A DNA stretch of 64,000 nucleotides, from the NCBI RefSeq assembly GCF_030506285.1, contig NZ_CP119422.1, positions 3,831,501 through 3,895,500 on the forward strand. Reading direction: 5' to 3'. The notes beneath the pieces are model-generated. The model saw only the letters and a program-made list of their open reading frames with translations. It searched no databases and had not been told where the DNA came from. Position numbers and translations under genes: made by a program. This DNA comes from Catalinimonas niigatensis (lineage in GTDB: Bacteria > Bacteroidota > Bacteroidia > Cytophagales > Cyclobacteriaceae). How positions within the stretch are numbered: position 1 is the first letter of the stretch; every line of letters starts with the position of its first letter. Below, piece after piece: positions 16,515 through 26,421 of the stretch.

Positions 16515-17662
16515 AAAGCTTCTGATATATTAATATAAAAGTTCTGAGTATCTTTTCCAAAGGCGTAGTCTACCCGAATATTCAGACTCTCTCCTGGCAA
16601 CAATGAATATCGTAAGCCCCCTCCTAAAGAATACTTAAATTCATCCAGCGCAAAGGATTTGAAATCAGGGGCTACATCGCCCAATCCGGCAAAAGCCACT
16701 GTACTTAGCTTTTTCCATATGGGCATACGATATTCTATTTGGGTAGATATAAGGTTTTGGTCCAGATAGCGTCCTTCATAATAGCCACGCATGATCATAT
16801 CTCCACCCAGCGGGGCCAACTCATTAAAAGGGGTTTCTCCCGAACAAAAGTAGGTATACACTTGCCAGGCAAAGATGTCTTTGCGACTTTCAAAAGGGGT
16901 AAGGTAGGTACGAAGGTCAAGTATACTCAACAAATAATCGTAATCACTTCCCAGTGACTTGCGGTATATCTGATGGCGAAATTCTGCCAGAACTCCGGTG
17001 GTGGTGCTCATCAGGTTATTTCGGTTGTCAAATAATAAACCAAAATCCAATCCCACAGAAGTATTAGGTTGGGTTCCGACAGGCTGGTCAGTGGCCAGAA
17101 TCCCATTCTCTTCAAAATCCAGATTGTAGGATCGCAGAAAGCGCCCTCCTGCTCCTGCGTAAAGTTTTCCAACAACATTACGGTACAATAGATACTCTAA
17201 GCTCAGTGTATTGATCCCGTACAATTCTTCATTGGATTCGGGGGTATTATTTCCAATTCCATAATAAAATTGAGGGAATTTACGGAAGTTGATCCTGCCA
17301 CTGTGTATGTATTTTTCTTCTTTGGTAAAAATGAGCAATTTAGGAGAAGCCGTAAACTGATGATTGAAAGTATAACGGGTAGTAAAAGAAACAAAGGAAG
17401 ATCGGTCTTTAGGTAGAGCTTTAGGAGTTTTAAATAATAAAATACTTCCAAAACCTAATTGTACACTGGTTTCAGGAGAATAGGCGACAAGCGGTGCAAC
17501 TACCCAACTGGCAGGATAAGTAGCAGAATCGCCTTCAATAGTGTCGGAAAAAAAATCTATGACTTCATCAGCAAGGTCAGTTAATTTTGTGAGAGACTGG
17601 GCATAAGCCTCTTGTATAGTGCTAAACAGAAAAATAAAAACAAAAAGATAAAATTTACGCAT
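16511..17662 (-). CDS. Omp85/BamA-type outer-membrane barrel protein without POTRA domains
   Basis: A 383-residue protein with a signal peptide (1-21, cut after AYA) and a short linker. Alternating amphipathic beta strands then run to an aromatic C-terminus (NISEAF), as in 16-stranded Omp85 'surface antigen' barrels. MRGYYEGRYLDQN (about 291-303) is the family's lid-loop VRGF-like motif, and the C-terminal strands LSTVAFAGLGDVA and GGGLRYSL fit. There is no room for POTRA repeats. The gene is 20 bases downstream of an AsmA-family gene, suggesting a joint role in envelope assembly or lipid export. Confidence 0.85.
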   Translation of the reverse strand: MRKFYLFVFIFLFSTIQEAYAQSLTKLTDLADEVIDFFSDTIEGDSATYPASWVVAPLVAYSPETSVQLGFGSILLFKTPKALPKDRSSFVSFTTRYTFNHQFTASPKLLIFTKEEKYIHSGRINFRKFPQFYYGIGNNTPESNEELYGINTLSLEYLLYRNVVGKLYAGAGGRFLRSYNLDFEENGILATDQPVGTQPNTSVGLDFGLLFDNRNNLMSTTTGVLAEFRHQIYRKSLGSDYDYLLSILDLRTYLTPFESRKDIFAWQVYTYFCSGETPFNELAPLGGDMIMRGYYEGRYLDQNLISTQIEYRMPIWKKLSTVAFAGLGDVAPDFKSFALDEFKYSLGGGLRYSLLPGESLNIRVDYAFGKDTQNFYINISEAF

Positions 17663-17682
17663 AGAACAAAAGTACGCAGCAA

Positions 17683-20286
17683 TCAGGGCTTTTTATTGGG
17701 TTTAGATTTATTATCCTCAAAATCAAAGTATTCATCTTCGTCCAACTCTAGTTGATAAGTGGGTTTTGTACCTTTGTCTCTGATGATTTGCCTTAGCTCT
17801 TGTTTTTCATTTTGCAGATTTTCCTTGAAAGCTTTTTTTGCATTTTCCATATCGTAGCTGATTTTGTAATCATCTACACTGCCTTTGGCTGTCAAAAATA
17901 AATTGAGTGGAGCTGCATCATCTTCCAATATTTCACCAAACTTTTGTTCTCGTGCTTTGGCTCTCTCCCTTGCAGCAGTTTTGCGAATGCTAAAGGTTTT
18001 CATTGGCACCTCAAAACGGTAGTCTATGTTGTTGTTAAAGGTATGTATTCCTTCTACCCAAATGTCTGATACATTGGAACTGACTTGCATGCGTGGAATG
18101 AAAATTTTCTGATCTTCAATGCGGATATGATTATTCAGTTCAGCAAACCGCAGATGAGAAAGGCCTTCTTCTTCCACAAAGCGGCCTAGCTTCTGCATAG
18201 GTTCAAAGTTATTCAGCTTACCTTCTATGATAGTGGTCAATACATCTACTTTTAGAGAAGGATAGTCCAATTGTAGGCTATGGTTAAAATTCATATTCCA
18301 ATCTACATCTGCATATATTTTTCCTTCCAGATGACGGGCAGTAAGAAAGTCTTGTCCGAAATCCTCAAAAGTGTAAAAAATACTATCTGCTCGCAGGTGT
18401 TCAAAAGAGGATTTTGCTTTTACTGTAATCATATCTGGCCTACGCGCATTGACATAGGCTTTGGCAGTTACTTTCCCTCCTGCAGTTTGTATTGAAGACT
18501 GTTTAAGTTGAATAATCTGATTCTCAACGTCCAGTTTTCCTTTCAGGTGACGTCCGCGAAATCTCCTGAACTTAATTTTCTCCACATGACAGTCAAAAGA
18601 AAGCTGAAGCTTAGGGTCGATGCGGAAGCGGTAAAACTGACTGTCGGCAACAGTTTGCCAGTCAGCACTTGAGGATGCATCAGTGGTTTGCCCGGAGAGT
18701 AACTCATCCATATCGATTTGCCGCGAAAACAAGTCCGCTTCAATATGTACAGGCTGAGTGTTGGAGAGCAGATAGGCAAAAGCATTGCGTAACATACCAT
18801 TGAGGACGATATGACTACTGCCCACATAAGCTTCTACATTGCTGAGAGAGAGGTCATTACCCTTGAACATCATATTGCCGTTGAGGCTTTGCACCGGCAA
18901 TTTATCCGTTTGCCAGAGCAGATCTATATTTTGCAGGCTGATATCCCCTTTGCTTTTTATCCGCTGCCAGTAGCGCTGGCTTTCGCCCCTTAAGTCTTCG
19001 ATCCGACCACTAATTTCAAAATTCGCATTCAGTTCACCGCGTGCTGCCTTGATTTCAGGTATGGGATAAAAAGTAAAAAGAGAGTTAATATCCATGTTGG
19101 TTTTGACATGACAACTCAGGAAGAAATCTTCAAAATTGCTCAGCGTCAGGCTTCCTGTGATAGGCCGACCATCCAATTGTCCTGTAATATTTTGTAAATC
19201 CAGTTGAGAAGAACGCAGGCTATGTAAAGTACCATTGCTGAAAGTCCCGTTCAGGCTGATTTCCTCCATACGCTTTTTGTAGTCGGGATGGTAAAAAGAA
19301 GCATTTTGGCAGCCAAAGCGTAATTCTACCAAGGGAGAGAAGGTGCGGTTCATATTGCCTTGAACCTTTCCTTCAAAATAAGCTTTCCCTTCACTCCGGT
19401 AAGCTTGCCACTGGCGGATAAAAGGTTCTGGGAGTAGTGATAAGAGCGTCTGTAAATCCGTACGTTCTCCACGCACCTGAATATCCACATAATCATTATT
19501 TGCCTGATCAACTATCCCGCTCAGTAGAAAATTTCCTGAACCAACGCCTATCCGGGTAGTATCAATACGCAAATAGCGGTTAGGGTAATCATACTGTAGC
19601 TTGGTGGCAAGTTGGAGTGCTTTATTTTCGAAATAAGTATCTGTTCCAATACGGATAAAATGACTGGTCAAAGCGCCTTCTAGAGCTATATCATATTGTT
19701 CGCCCACTACTTTTAGAAGTGCTTCCACATCCTTAGCCAGCAGTTTATGGTGTTGGCGGAGCTGGAGATCCTCATAGCTTACATTGACATTTTTGAGAAA
19801 AATCTTTTTTAGCTCAAAGCGTAAAGGCTTTACGCCCCCATCATCAGAGTTAGAGTCTCTTTTCTTAAAAATGCTATAGTTGTTATCACCATCTTGATCA
19901 ATGGCCAGCATAACCTCAGTATTAGAAAGATAGACTTTGTTGATCACATACTCTCCCTGAATAAAGCGCCATAAATTGAAAGTAAAATCCAGATGTTCAG
20001 CCTTTGCCAGCAGACTATCCAGTTTTGGACTACCCAATCCGGGGCCAGCCTGCTGAGGTAGGCTGCCTACGATTTCCACATCCTCCAAAGAAATAGCCAC
20101 TTGGGGAAATTTTTCCCATAGGGATAAACGAATAGATTTAACTTTTACGGGAGTGGCAAGCAGTTGATTGGCCTGCGTAACAAAATGTTTAATCAGCTGA
20201 TCCTGATACAGATAAGTCAACAAACTGCCTCCTGTAAGGAGCAGTATGAAGATAGTAAAGAGCGTAAGAAAGATCTTTCTGAACAA
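17683..20286 (-). CDS. AsmA-family envelope protein
   Basis: An 867-residue protein with an N-terminal signal anchor (about 4-27). The AsmA opening follows: LYQDQLIKHFVTQANQLLATPVKVKSIRLSLWEKFPQVAISLEDVEI, read across residues 26-72. A long beta-rich body and a highly charged C-terminal tail (DEYFDFEDNKSKPNKKP) complete it. AsmA-like proteins form periplasmic hydrophobic grooves that move phospholipid or restrain outer-membrane assembly. The start codon is TTG; no better in-frame start preserves the anchor. It leads a two-gene operon with the Omp85-type barrel, an arrangement that recalls TamB-TamA. Confidence 0.88.
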   Translation of the reverse strand: MFRKIFLTLFTIFILLLTGGSLLTYLYQDQLIKHFVTQANQLLATPVKVKSIRLSLWEKFPQVAISLEDVEIVGSLPQQAGPGLGSPKLDSLLAKAEHLDFTFNLWRFIQGEYVINKVYLSNTEVMLAIDQDGDNNYSIFKKRDSNSDDGGVKPLRFELKKIFLKNVNVSYEDLQLRQHHKLLAKDVEALLKVVGEQYDIALEGALTSHFIRIGTDTYFENKALQLATKLQYDYPNRYLRIDTTRIGVGSGNFLLSGIVDQANNDYVDIQVRGERTDLQTLLSLLPEPFIRQWQAYRSEGKAYFEGKVQGNMNRTFSPLVELRFGCQNASFYHPDYKKRMEEISLNGTFSNGTLHSLRSSQLDLQNITGQLDGRPITGSLTLSNFEDFFLSCHVKTNMDINSLFTFYPIPEIKAARGELNANFEISGRIEDLRGESQRYWQRIKSKGDISLQNIDLLWQTDKLPVQSLNGNMMFKGNDLSLSNVEAYVGSSHIVLNGMLRNAFAYLLSNTQPVHIEADLFSRQIDMDELLSGQTTDASSSADWQTVADSQFYRFRIDPKLQLSFDCHVEKIKFRRFRGRHLKGKLDVENQIIQLKQSSIQTAGGKVTAKAYVNARRPDMITVKAKSSFEHLRADSIFYTFEDFGQDFLTARHLEGKIYADVDWNMNFNHSLQLDYPSLKVDVLTTIIEGKLNNFEPMQKLGRFVEEEGLSHLRFAELNNHIRIEDQKIFIPRMQVSSNVSDIWVEGIHTFNNNIDYRFEVPMKTFSIRKTAARERAKAREQKFGEILEDDAAPLNLFLTAKGSVDDYKISYDMENAKKAFKENLQNEKQELRQIIRDKGTKPTYQLELDEDEYFDFEDNKSKPNKKP

Positions 20287-20518
20287 AATCGTATCGGTTT
20301 ATAAGGATAACGGGAAGTCATGTTCAAATATGATACGCAATATCAATTATGGCTCTTCCTATTATGTATAAAACCTTACAAACCATTTGCCTGAAAAGTT
20401 TGAAGAAAAAATTAAAAAAAGTAAGCGCATAGAACTTGTATTTCCAAAATTCACTATTACCTTTGCAGGACGTTTTGAGAAAAGGCTCATTTTTCGCTTC
20501 TATCAAAGCAAATAATTC

Positions 20519-20593
20519 GGGTTCTTAGCTCAGCTGGTTTAGAGCACCTGCCTTACAAGCAGGGGGTCGTAGGTTCGAATCCTACAGGACCCA
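20519..20593 (+). tRNA. tRNA-Val (anticodon UAC)
   Basis: The acceptor stem GGGTTCT (20519-20525) pairs with AGGACCC (20586-20592) with one G-T pair. The anticodon arm CCTGC-CTTACAA-GCAGG gives anticodon TAC, which reads valine GUA codons. The T arm is GTAGG-TTCGAAT-CCTAC. The discriminator A is at 20593 and CCA is not encoded. It stands alone, with a terminator just downstream. Confidence 0.97.
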
Positions 20594-20617
20594 CACCCTT
20601 ATGAAATAATAAAAATT

Positions 20618-20655
20618 AAGCACTTACGAGGAAAATCTTGTAAGTGCTTTTTTTA
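20618..20655 (+). terminator. Intrinsic terminator of tRNA-Val
   Basis: Arms AAGCACTTAC (20618-20627) and GTAAGTGCTT (20640-20649) form a perfect 10 bp stem with a 12-base loop, followed by six Ts. It begins 25 bases after the tRNA. Confidence 0.85.
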
Positions 20656-21244
20656 TTTGCATATTATTTAATCTATTAGCCCTAAGGCTTAATTCGTTTT
20701 CAAATTCTGCAATCATTTTTGGGAATCTATTTTTTCTTTTTTATCAAGAGGACATCATCAGAAAACATGCATATTTTGAACAAGAGGTAATACTCCAACA
20801 ACAGAAAAGCAAGTAGGAACCAGAGTTTTCTATAGGATAATAATCTTAAAAAGAGAGAACTCTTGGAGTCATGGTGAATTAATACTTGACCCTGCAATAA
20901 AAAGGAGAGACTGTAAAATTGGGAAAGTGGAGATTAAATTTCATTAATGTTATTTGACATATTAAGGCATCAGGAGGGGGGAAGGCTTAAAATCAGGGAA
21001 GGAAATTGATTTTACTGGTAAAGCCAGTTCTTTTTATCGAACTTTCCTGCATATCTATATTTTTATTCTACGTTTTTGATCAGGGAGTTTATAACAAAAG
21101 CTCATAAAAGATGAATGAATCCGGTTTTGTACAAATTAAAACCTTCCCTTTAATTTTATCTTAAAAACTATTTTGCTCATAAAATATTATATTTTTTAAA
21201 TCTTTGATAAGCTGTAACAAGCTCGAAATCCATACACCAATTTT
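20656..21244. other. Intergenic region of about 590 bases with no gene seen
   Basis: AT-rich DNA between the tRNA-Val terminator and the lipid-transporter operon. I find no convincing open frame, RNA fold or repeat of the tRNA 3' end. The last 180 bases presumably hold the promoter of the Mla-like operon. Confidence 0.6.
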
Positions 21245-22024
21245 ATGCAATCTAAGGGATTCGTTTTTTCAAAAAGAATAGATAGTTTTTTTCGCAAATT
21301 TTATGAAATCTATTTGTTTGTTCTTCGCTTTTTTAAGGAAGCTTTTCTCCCACCTTATGAGTTCAAAGAGGTTATTACCCAATGCTACGAATTAGGAGTT
21401 CGCTCTCTTCCCTTAATATCTATAACAGGGTTTATTATAGGCTTAGTTTTTACAAATCAATCCCGACCCTCATTGGAAGAGTTTGGAGCATCGTCTTGGC
21501 TGCCTGCTCTGGTAGCTGTGGCTATTATACGCGCTTTAGCTCCTCTGGTCACTGCATTGATTGCTTCGGGCAGGGTAGCTTCTAAAATCGGTGCCGAAAT
21601 TGGTTCTATGAAAGTCTCTGAGCAGATAGATGCGATGGAAGTTTCTGCCATCAAACCTTTCCGTTTTTTGGTGGTGACAAGGGTATTTGCTACTACTTTG
21701 ATGATCCCTGCACTCACTTTATACACTGCACTGGTGAGTCTGATGGGAGCATTTCTTAATATCTACCAAAATGAAGAAACCAGCATTATTACTTTTTTTG
21801 AGCAGGTATTTGGAGCGATCACCTATTTGGATGTTTTTTCTTCTGTTATAAAATCTTTCGTTTTCGGTTTTACCATCGGCATTGTCGGTTGTTATAAGGG
21901 ATATACCTCTTCTAAGGGAACTCAGGGGGTGGGAAAAGCTGCCAATACTTCTGTAGTCATTGCCATGTTTCTCATCTTTATAGAGGAATTGCTGGCTATG
22001 CAAATCATTAATGCGTTACGTTAA
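21245..22024 (+). CDS. mlaE: MlaE-family lipid ABC transporter permease
   Basis: A 259-residue inner-membrane permease. After a basic N-terminal amphipathic segment it has the MlaE blocks ELGVRSLPLISITGFIIGLV (about 50-69) and RALAPLVTALIASGRVASKIGAEIGSMKVSEQIDAMEV (about 96-133). The C-terminal blocks SFVFGFTIGIVGCYKGY and GVGKAANTSVVIAMFLIF complete it. MlaE moves phospholipid between the inner membrane and MCE-domain partners. It begins a three-gene operon with its ATPase and MlaD-like protein, so a complete core transporter (E, F, D) is present; periplasmic MlaC and outer-membrane MlaA are not in the window. Confidence 0.93.
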   Translation: MQSKGFVFSKRIDSFFRKFYEIYLFVLRFFKEAFLPPYEFKEVITQCYELGVRSLPLISITGFIIGLVFTNQSRPSLEEFGASSWLPALVAVAIIRALAPLVTALIASGRVASKIGAEIGSMKVSEQIDAMEVSAIKPFRFLVVTRVFATTLMIPALTLYTALVSLMGAFLNIYQNEETSIITFFEQVFGAITYLDVFSSVIKSFVFGFTIGIVGCYKGYTSSKGTQGVGKAANTSVVIAMFLIFIEELLAMQIINALR

Positions 22025-22036
22025 CAAGCAGGCACT

Positions 22037-22813
22037 ATGAAGAACATGTATTCCGAAATCCAAGAGGACCATAAAGTGATTTCAATCCGTGGACTTAAAA
22101 AGTCCTTTGATGATTTTGACGTACTTACAGGAGTAAATATGGACCTGTCGCAGGGAGAGAACCTCGTAGTGCTGGGGCGGTCTGGAACAGGAAAGTCTGT
22201 GTTGATCAAAATAATTGCAGGCTTGCTGAAAGCGGATGAAGGCTCTGTAAATGTGCTGGGTCAGGAAATTACAAGAATCTCTCAGAAAAAGCTTGATGAA
22301 ATCAGGTTAAAACTGGGTTTTTCTTTCCAGAATAGTGCGCTTTATGACAGTATGTCGGTCAGGGAGAACCTTGAATTTCCTTTGAAAAGGCATAACAGTA
22401 AATTGAGCAGGCAGGAAGTAAATCAAAATGTAGAGATGATCCTGGAAGCTGTAGGCCTTTCACAGGCTATTGATCAGATGCCATCAGAGCTTTCTGGGGG
22501 GCAAAGAAAGCGCATAGGAATTGCCAGAACATTAATTTTGAACCCGAAGATTATGCTCTATGACGAACCCACTGCGGGTCTGGACCCAATTACCTGCATA
22601 GAAATTAACAAGCTGATCAATGAAGTACAGGAAAGATTTCATACTTCATCCATTATCATCACACACGACCTGACATGCGCCAAAGCAACAGGCAACAGAA
22701 TCATGATGCTGCTGGACGGACAGTTTAGGTATGACGGAAACTTTGAAGATATTTTTGGTCATACAGAAGATGAGCGGGTAAAACTATTTCATGACTACAA
22801 CTTTATTGAGTAA
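22037..22813 (+). CDS. mlaF: MlaF-type ABC transporter ATP-binding protein
   Basis: A 258-residue ABC ATPase that powers the MlaE permease. Walker A is GRSGTGKS (about 50-57), the Q loop FSFQNSALYDSMSVRENLEFPL is of the Mla/Ttg2A type, the signature is LSGGQRKR (about 154-161), Walker B is IMLYDEPTAGLDP, and the H loop is IITHD. The start 12 bases after mlaE supports cotranscription. The C-terminal KLFHDYNFIE tail is conserved in Bacteroidota relatives. Confidence 0.94.
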   Translation: MKNMYSEIQEDHKVISIRGLKKSFDDFDVLTGVNMDLSQGENLVVLGRSGTGKSVLIKIIAGLLKADEGSVNVLGQEITRISQKKLDEIRLKLGFSFQNSALYDSMSVRENLEFPLKRHNSKLSRQEVNQNVEMILEAVGLSQAIDQMPSELSGGQRKRIGIARTLILNPKIMLYDEPTAGLDPITCIEINKLINEVQERFHTSSIIITHDLTCAKATGNRIMMLLDGQFRYDGNFEDIFGHTEDERVKLFHDYNFIE

Positions 22814-22916
22814 ACTATTTGCTGTTTACGCAACTTATATCAATGAATACATGCCACCCCCTAAAAGGATACCTGGCACGTAAAATACCACCATACCACA
22901 AATACTAATAAAACAA

Positions 22917-23891
22917 ATGAGTAGAACAGAAAATAAACGTTCGGTAATCGTAGGCATTTTTGTATTGATCGCCATCGGCATATTGGTGGCCGGAATTTTC
23001 ACTTTGGGCGGGCAACAAAACAGGTTTCAGAAATCTATACGCCTACAGGCAATTTTCGACGATATCGAAGGCCTCCGCAAGGGTAACAACGTTTGGTTCT
23101 CCGGTGTGAAAGTGGGATATGTTAGAGAAATTAGCTTTTATGGTGATTCTCAATTGGAGGTAACCATGCAATTAGAACAGGATATACAACAGTATATTCG
23201 CAAGGATGCTAAAGTCAAACTGAGTTCGGATGGTCTTATTGGCAATAAAATTTTATCCATTGAGGGAGGTAGCATGGAGGCTCCTCCGGTAGAAGATGGG
23301 GATAATCTTGCTGTTGAAGTTCCTCTTAGTACCGATGACATTATGGCCTCTTTACAGGAAAATAATCAAAATCTGGTAAGTATTACCAATAATCTTAAAG
23401 CGCTAACTACTAATATGATCAATGGAGAAGGTACTGTGGGAGCTTTATTCCAAGATAACCAGATGGCAGAACACTTCAGAGTTGTCATGGCTAATCTTGA
23501 GCAGGTATCCAATAATACGGTAAGGGCATCCAGCGCACTTACCCAATTTACTAACAAGCTCAATACATCCGGGGGCTTGGCCAATGAGTTGCTTACAGAT
23601 ACAGTAGTTTTCAGTCAGCTTAAAACATCAGCCAATCAACTGCAACAGATTGTTTCCTCTGCGGAGACTGTAACGGAAAACCTTTCAGAAGCAAGCAATA
23701 AGATGACAACTACTGACAATGGTTTAGGCATAATTCTGAATGATGAGGAGTTTGGCTCACAGTTAAAAAATACTATGCGTAACCTGGAAACCAGCTCTGA
23801 GAAACTGGATGAAAATATGGAAGCCCTTCAGCATAACTTTTTATTCAGAGGCTATTTCCGCAGACAAGCCAGGGAAGAAGCAAGGCAGTAA
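22917..23891 (+). CDS. mlaD: MlaD/MCE-domain lipid transport protein
   Basis: A 324-residue protein with an N-terminal membrane anchor (about 11-29). The MCE domain runs over about 36-115: RLQAIFDDIEGLRKGNNVWFSG, then VGYVREISF, KLSSDGLIGNKILSIEGG. A long helical C-terminal region (about 145-300), rich in Asn, Thr and Ser, probably forms a coiled coil extending into the periplasm. MCE proteins form hexameric rings that carry lipids to or from MlaE. A gap of 103 bases after mlaF has no obvious terminator, so it likely belongs to the same operon. Confidence 0.93.
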   Translation: MSRTENKRSVIVGIFVLIAIGILVAGIFTLGGQQNRFQKSIRLQAIFDDIEGLRKGNNVWFSGVKVGYVREISFYGDSQLEVTMQLEQDIQQYIRKDAKVKLSSDGLIGNKILSIEGGSMEAPPVEDGDNLAVEVPLSTDDIMASLQENNQNLVSITNNLKALTTNMINGEGTVGALFQDNQMAEHFRVVMANLEQVSNNTVRASSALTQFTNKLNTSGGLANELLTDTVVFSQLKTSANQLQQIVSSAETVTENLSEASNKMTTTDNGLGIILNDEEFGSQLKNTMRNLETSSEKLDENMEALQHNFLFRGYFRRQAREEARQ

Positions 23892-24109
23892 TATGTAGGA
23901 GCTGAACTTGTCAATCAGAAAAATCAGTTTTACCTGTGGAACTGCATATGAATTTTTATAACTTCTGAGCTTAACTTGGTCGTCGGATTTGCTAATTCAT
24001 CAAAAAGTAAAGTTAAAATCGCAGTTGATTGGCATATCAGGCCTTCTCTTTACATCCAGTATTTTAATCAGTAAATTGGTGCTCAGCATTTGTCAAAAAA
24101 TGTAAATAC

Positions 24110-26386
24110 ATGGAGCCACGACAGTTGGGAAGCGATGAAAAGACATTAGAAATCCGAACTAACGCTGCTTACCAGTTAATAGGTTTACTCTCTCCCGAAG
24201 GAATTTTGATTGAAGTCAATCATATGGCTTTATTATTGGTAGGCCAGGAGGCTTCAGAGGTGATAGGCAAGCCCTTTTGGGAGGCTTACTGGTGGAGTTA
24301 TTCAGTAGAAGTACAGCAGCAATTAAAACAGGCGATTGGAAGTGCAGCATCAGGCAAGTCAGTCAAATATAAGGTGGCAATAAGAGGAAAAAGAGATACT
24401 AACATTTCCATTGACTTTTCGCTTGAACCTATTTTTGACGCTGAAGGTCAGGTAAAATGGATTTTGCCTGAAGGGCGAGATATTACAGCACAAAAAAATA
24501 TAGGAGAACTTCAGAAAAGTGAATACCAACAACTACAGGCTTCTCACAATAGCTTGAAAAGTATTATTGACAGCACTTCCGATCTGATTGGTGCTATTGA
24601 TAGTAACTATTGTTTTACCCTCTATAACCAGGCATATCAAAAAGAAATACAGGAACTCTTTGGAGTAGGCGTTCAGCAGGGTATGAATATACATCAGGTA
24701 ATTATAAATTATCCGGAATATTTAGAAGATGCGTTGGCTTTATGGGGAAGTGCTTTGGGAGGCAAGTCTTTTACTGTTACCAGAATGTACAATCATCCGG
24801 GCCAGGATCATACCTATTATGAATATACATTCAATCCCATATTTGATATGGAGGGAAGGGTGACAGGGGCGGTGCAGGTGGTGCGTAATCAAACAGAAAA
24901 GATAAAAGCACAACAGCATGTAAAGAATATTCAGGAATTTGTACTACTGGCAGAAGTAATTCCCCAAAAAGTCTGGAGTGCTGACTCCGAAGGTAATAAT
25001 GATTATGTGAACAATCGCTTCTTAGAATATACAGGCTTAGCTTTTGAACAAATGATGGGATCAGGGTGGGAAAAAATAGTTCACCCTGAAGATTTGCCAA
25101 ATGCAGCCCAAAGCTGGCAGGAAAGCATGAAAACAGGTAAAACCTATGAAGTAGAATATCGCATTAAAAATAGAGATGGAGGTTACCAGTGGCACTTAGG
25201 ACGCAGTATTCCTATGCTGGACAAAGAAGGAAAAATAATCAAATGGATGGGAACGGCCACCAATATCCATAAGAGAAAACTGCTGGAACATGAAATTAAA
25301 GAAAAAGTACAGGAGTTCGAGTTTTTAGTAGATGTGATTCCTCATATCGTCTGGAAAGCGGTGCCCAGTGGAGAAGTGGTATTCTATAATAAAAAATGGT
25401 TTGAGTTTACTGGTATTAGTCCTGAAGAAGGGGCAAAAGGACTTTGGAAAACAATAACCCATCCTGATGATCAAATGCGGACTTTGAAAGCATGGCAGGA
25501 AAGCGTAGAAACAGGAGAAACCTACAAAATTGAGCATAGGATGTCGACCAGCAAGGGTATTTATCGCTGGGTACAATCCCATGCTTTACCTTTGAGAGAT
25601 GAGGAGGGTAATATTGTCATGTGGTTTGGAACCGCTACCGATATACATGATGAGAAGACCTATCTGGAAGAATTGGTATGGATACAAAAGCAATTACAGG
25701 AAAGAAATAAGGAACTGACGAGAGTCAATGTTGATCTGGATAATTTTGTTTATACAGCCTCCCACGATCTGCGTACTCCCATTCTTAACCTGGCAAGCCT
25801 GCACAGTTTGCTCGAAGAGCAGCTAGAGATTAAAACAGGATCTTTAGAGCAGACGATTTTGAATATGATGAAACAGTCCGTTAACAGGCTGGAAAATACC
25901 ATCAATGACCTGTCAGAGATTGCGAAGCTTCAGAAAGAAAAAGAAAACAAGGAGAATTTATCTTTTCAGAAAATGTATAACGAAGTGCATCAGGATCTTG
26001 AGAATATGATCATCAAGTCAGAAGCTGAGGTATCTGTAGATTTTCAGGAAAAAAACATTTTTTATACCCCCAAGCATTTGCGCAGTATACTCTATAACCT
26101 ATTTTCTAACGCCATCAAATATGCGGCACCTGAGAGAAAGCCGGTGATTACGATTAAGACTTTTAAGCAAGAAGAAAAAATTTGTCTGACAGTATCAGAC
26201 AATGGATTAGGACTGGATAAAAGGCAGCAAGACAAACTGTTTCAGATGTTTATCCGCTTACATGCCCATGTGGAAGGTACCGGTGTAGGCTTGTATATGA
26301 TCAAGCGTATCATAGAGAATAATAGTGGAAGCATTAAGGTGAAAAGCGAACCTAATGAGGGTACTACGTTTACAGTTTTCTTTTAA
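24110..26386 (+). CDS. Soluble PAS-domain sensor histidine kinase
   Basis: A 758-residue kinase with four consecutive PAS domains (roughly 15-130, 145-270, 280-395, 405-525). The last two are PAS_3-like with PAC ends (WMGTATNIHKRK, WFGTATDIHDEK). A HisKA domain follows with phospho-acceptor H552 in TASHDLRTPI. The ATPase domain has the N box LFSNAIKYAA, the G1 motif SDNGLGLD and the G2 motif GTGVGLYMIKRI. No membrane segment or signal peptide is seen, so it senses cytoplasmic cues, perhaps redox or ligand. No response regulator is adjacent, making it an orphan. Monocistronic. Confidence 0.93.
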   Translation: MEPRQLGSDEKTLEIRTNAAYQLIGLLSPEGILIEVNHMALLLVGQEASEVIGKPFWEAYWWSYSVEVQQQLKQAIGSAASGKSVKYKVAIRGKRDTNISIDFSLEPIFDAEGQVKWILPEGRDITAQKNIGELQKSEYQQLQASHNSLKSIIDSTSDLIGAIDSNYCFTLYNQAYQKEIQELFGVGVQQGMNIHQVIINYPEYLEDALALWGSALGGKSFTVTRMYNHPGQDHTYYEYTFNPIFDMEGRVTGAVQVVRNQTEKIKAQQHVKNIQEFVLLAEVIPQKVWSADSEGNNDYVNNRFLEYTGLAFEQMMGSGWEKIVHPEDLPNAAQSWQESMKTGKTYEVEYRIKNRDGGYQWHLGRSIPMLDKEGKIIKWMGTATNIHKRKLLEHEIKEKVQEFEFLVDVIPHIVWKAVPSGEVVFYNKKWFEFTGISPEEGAKGLWKTITHPDDQMRTLKAWQESVETGETYKIEHRMSTSKGIYRWVQSHALPLRDEEGNIVMWFGTATDIHDEKTYLEELVWIQKQLQERNKELTRVNVDLDNFVYTASHDLRTPILNLASLHSLLEEQLEIKTGSLEQTILNMMKQSVNRLENTINDLSEIAKLQKEKENKENLSFQKMYNEVHQDLENMIIKSEAEVSVDFQEKNIFYTPKHLRSILYNLFSNAIKYAAPERKPVITIKTFKQEEKICLTVSDNGLGLDKRQQDKLFQMFIRLHAHVEGTGVGLYMIKRIIENNSGSIKVKSEPNEGTTFTVFF

Positions 26387-26421
26387 TTTGTAAAAACAAA
26401 CAATCGGACGTGCTCTGCTTT

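Noticed and set aside
20519-21244. Possible integrated element at the tRNA-Val 3' end
   Set aside because: No integrase gene, no repeat of the tRNA 3' sequence downstream and no foreign genes were seen.
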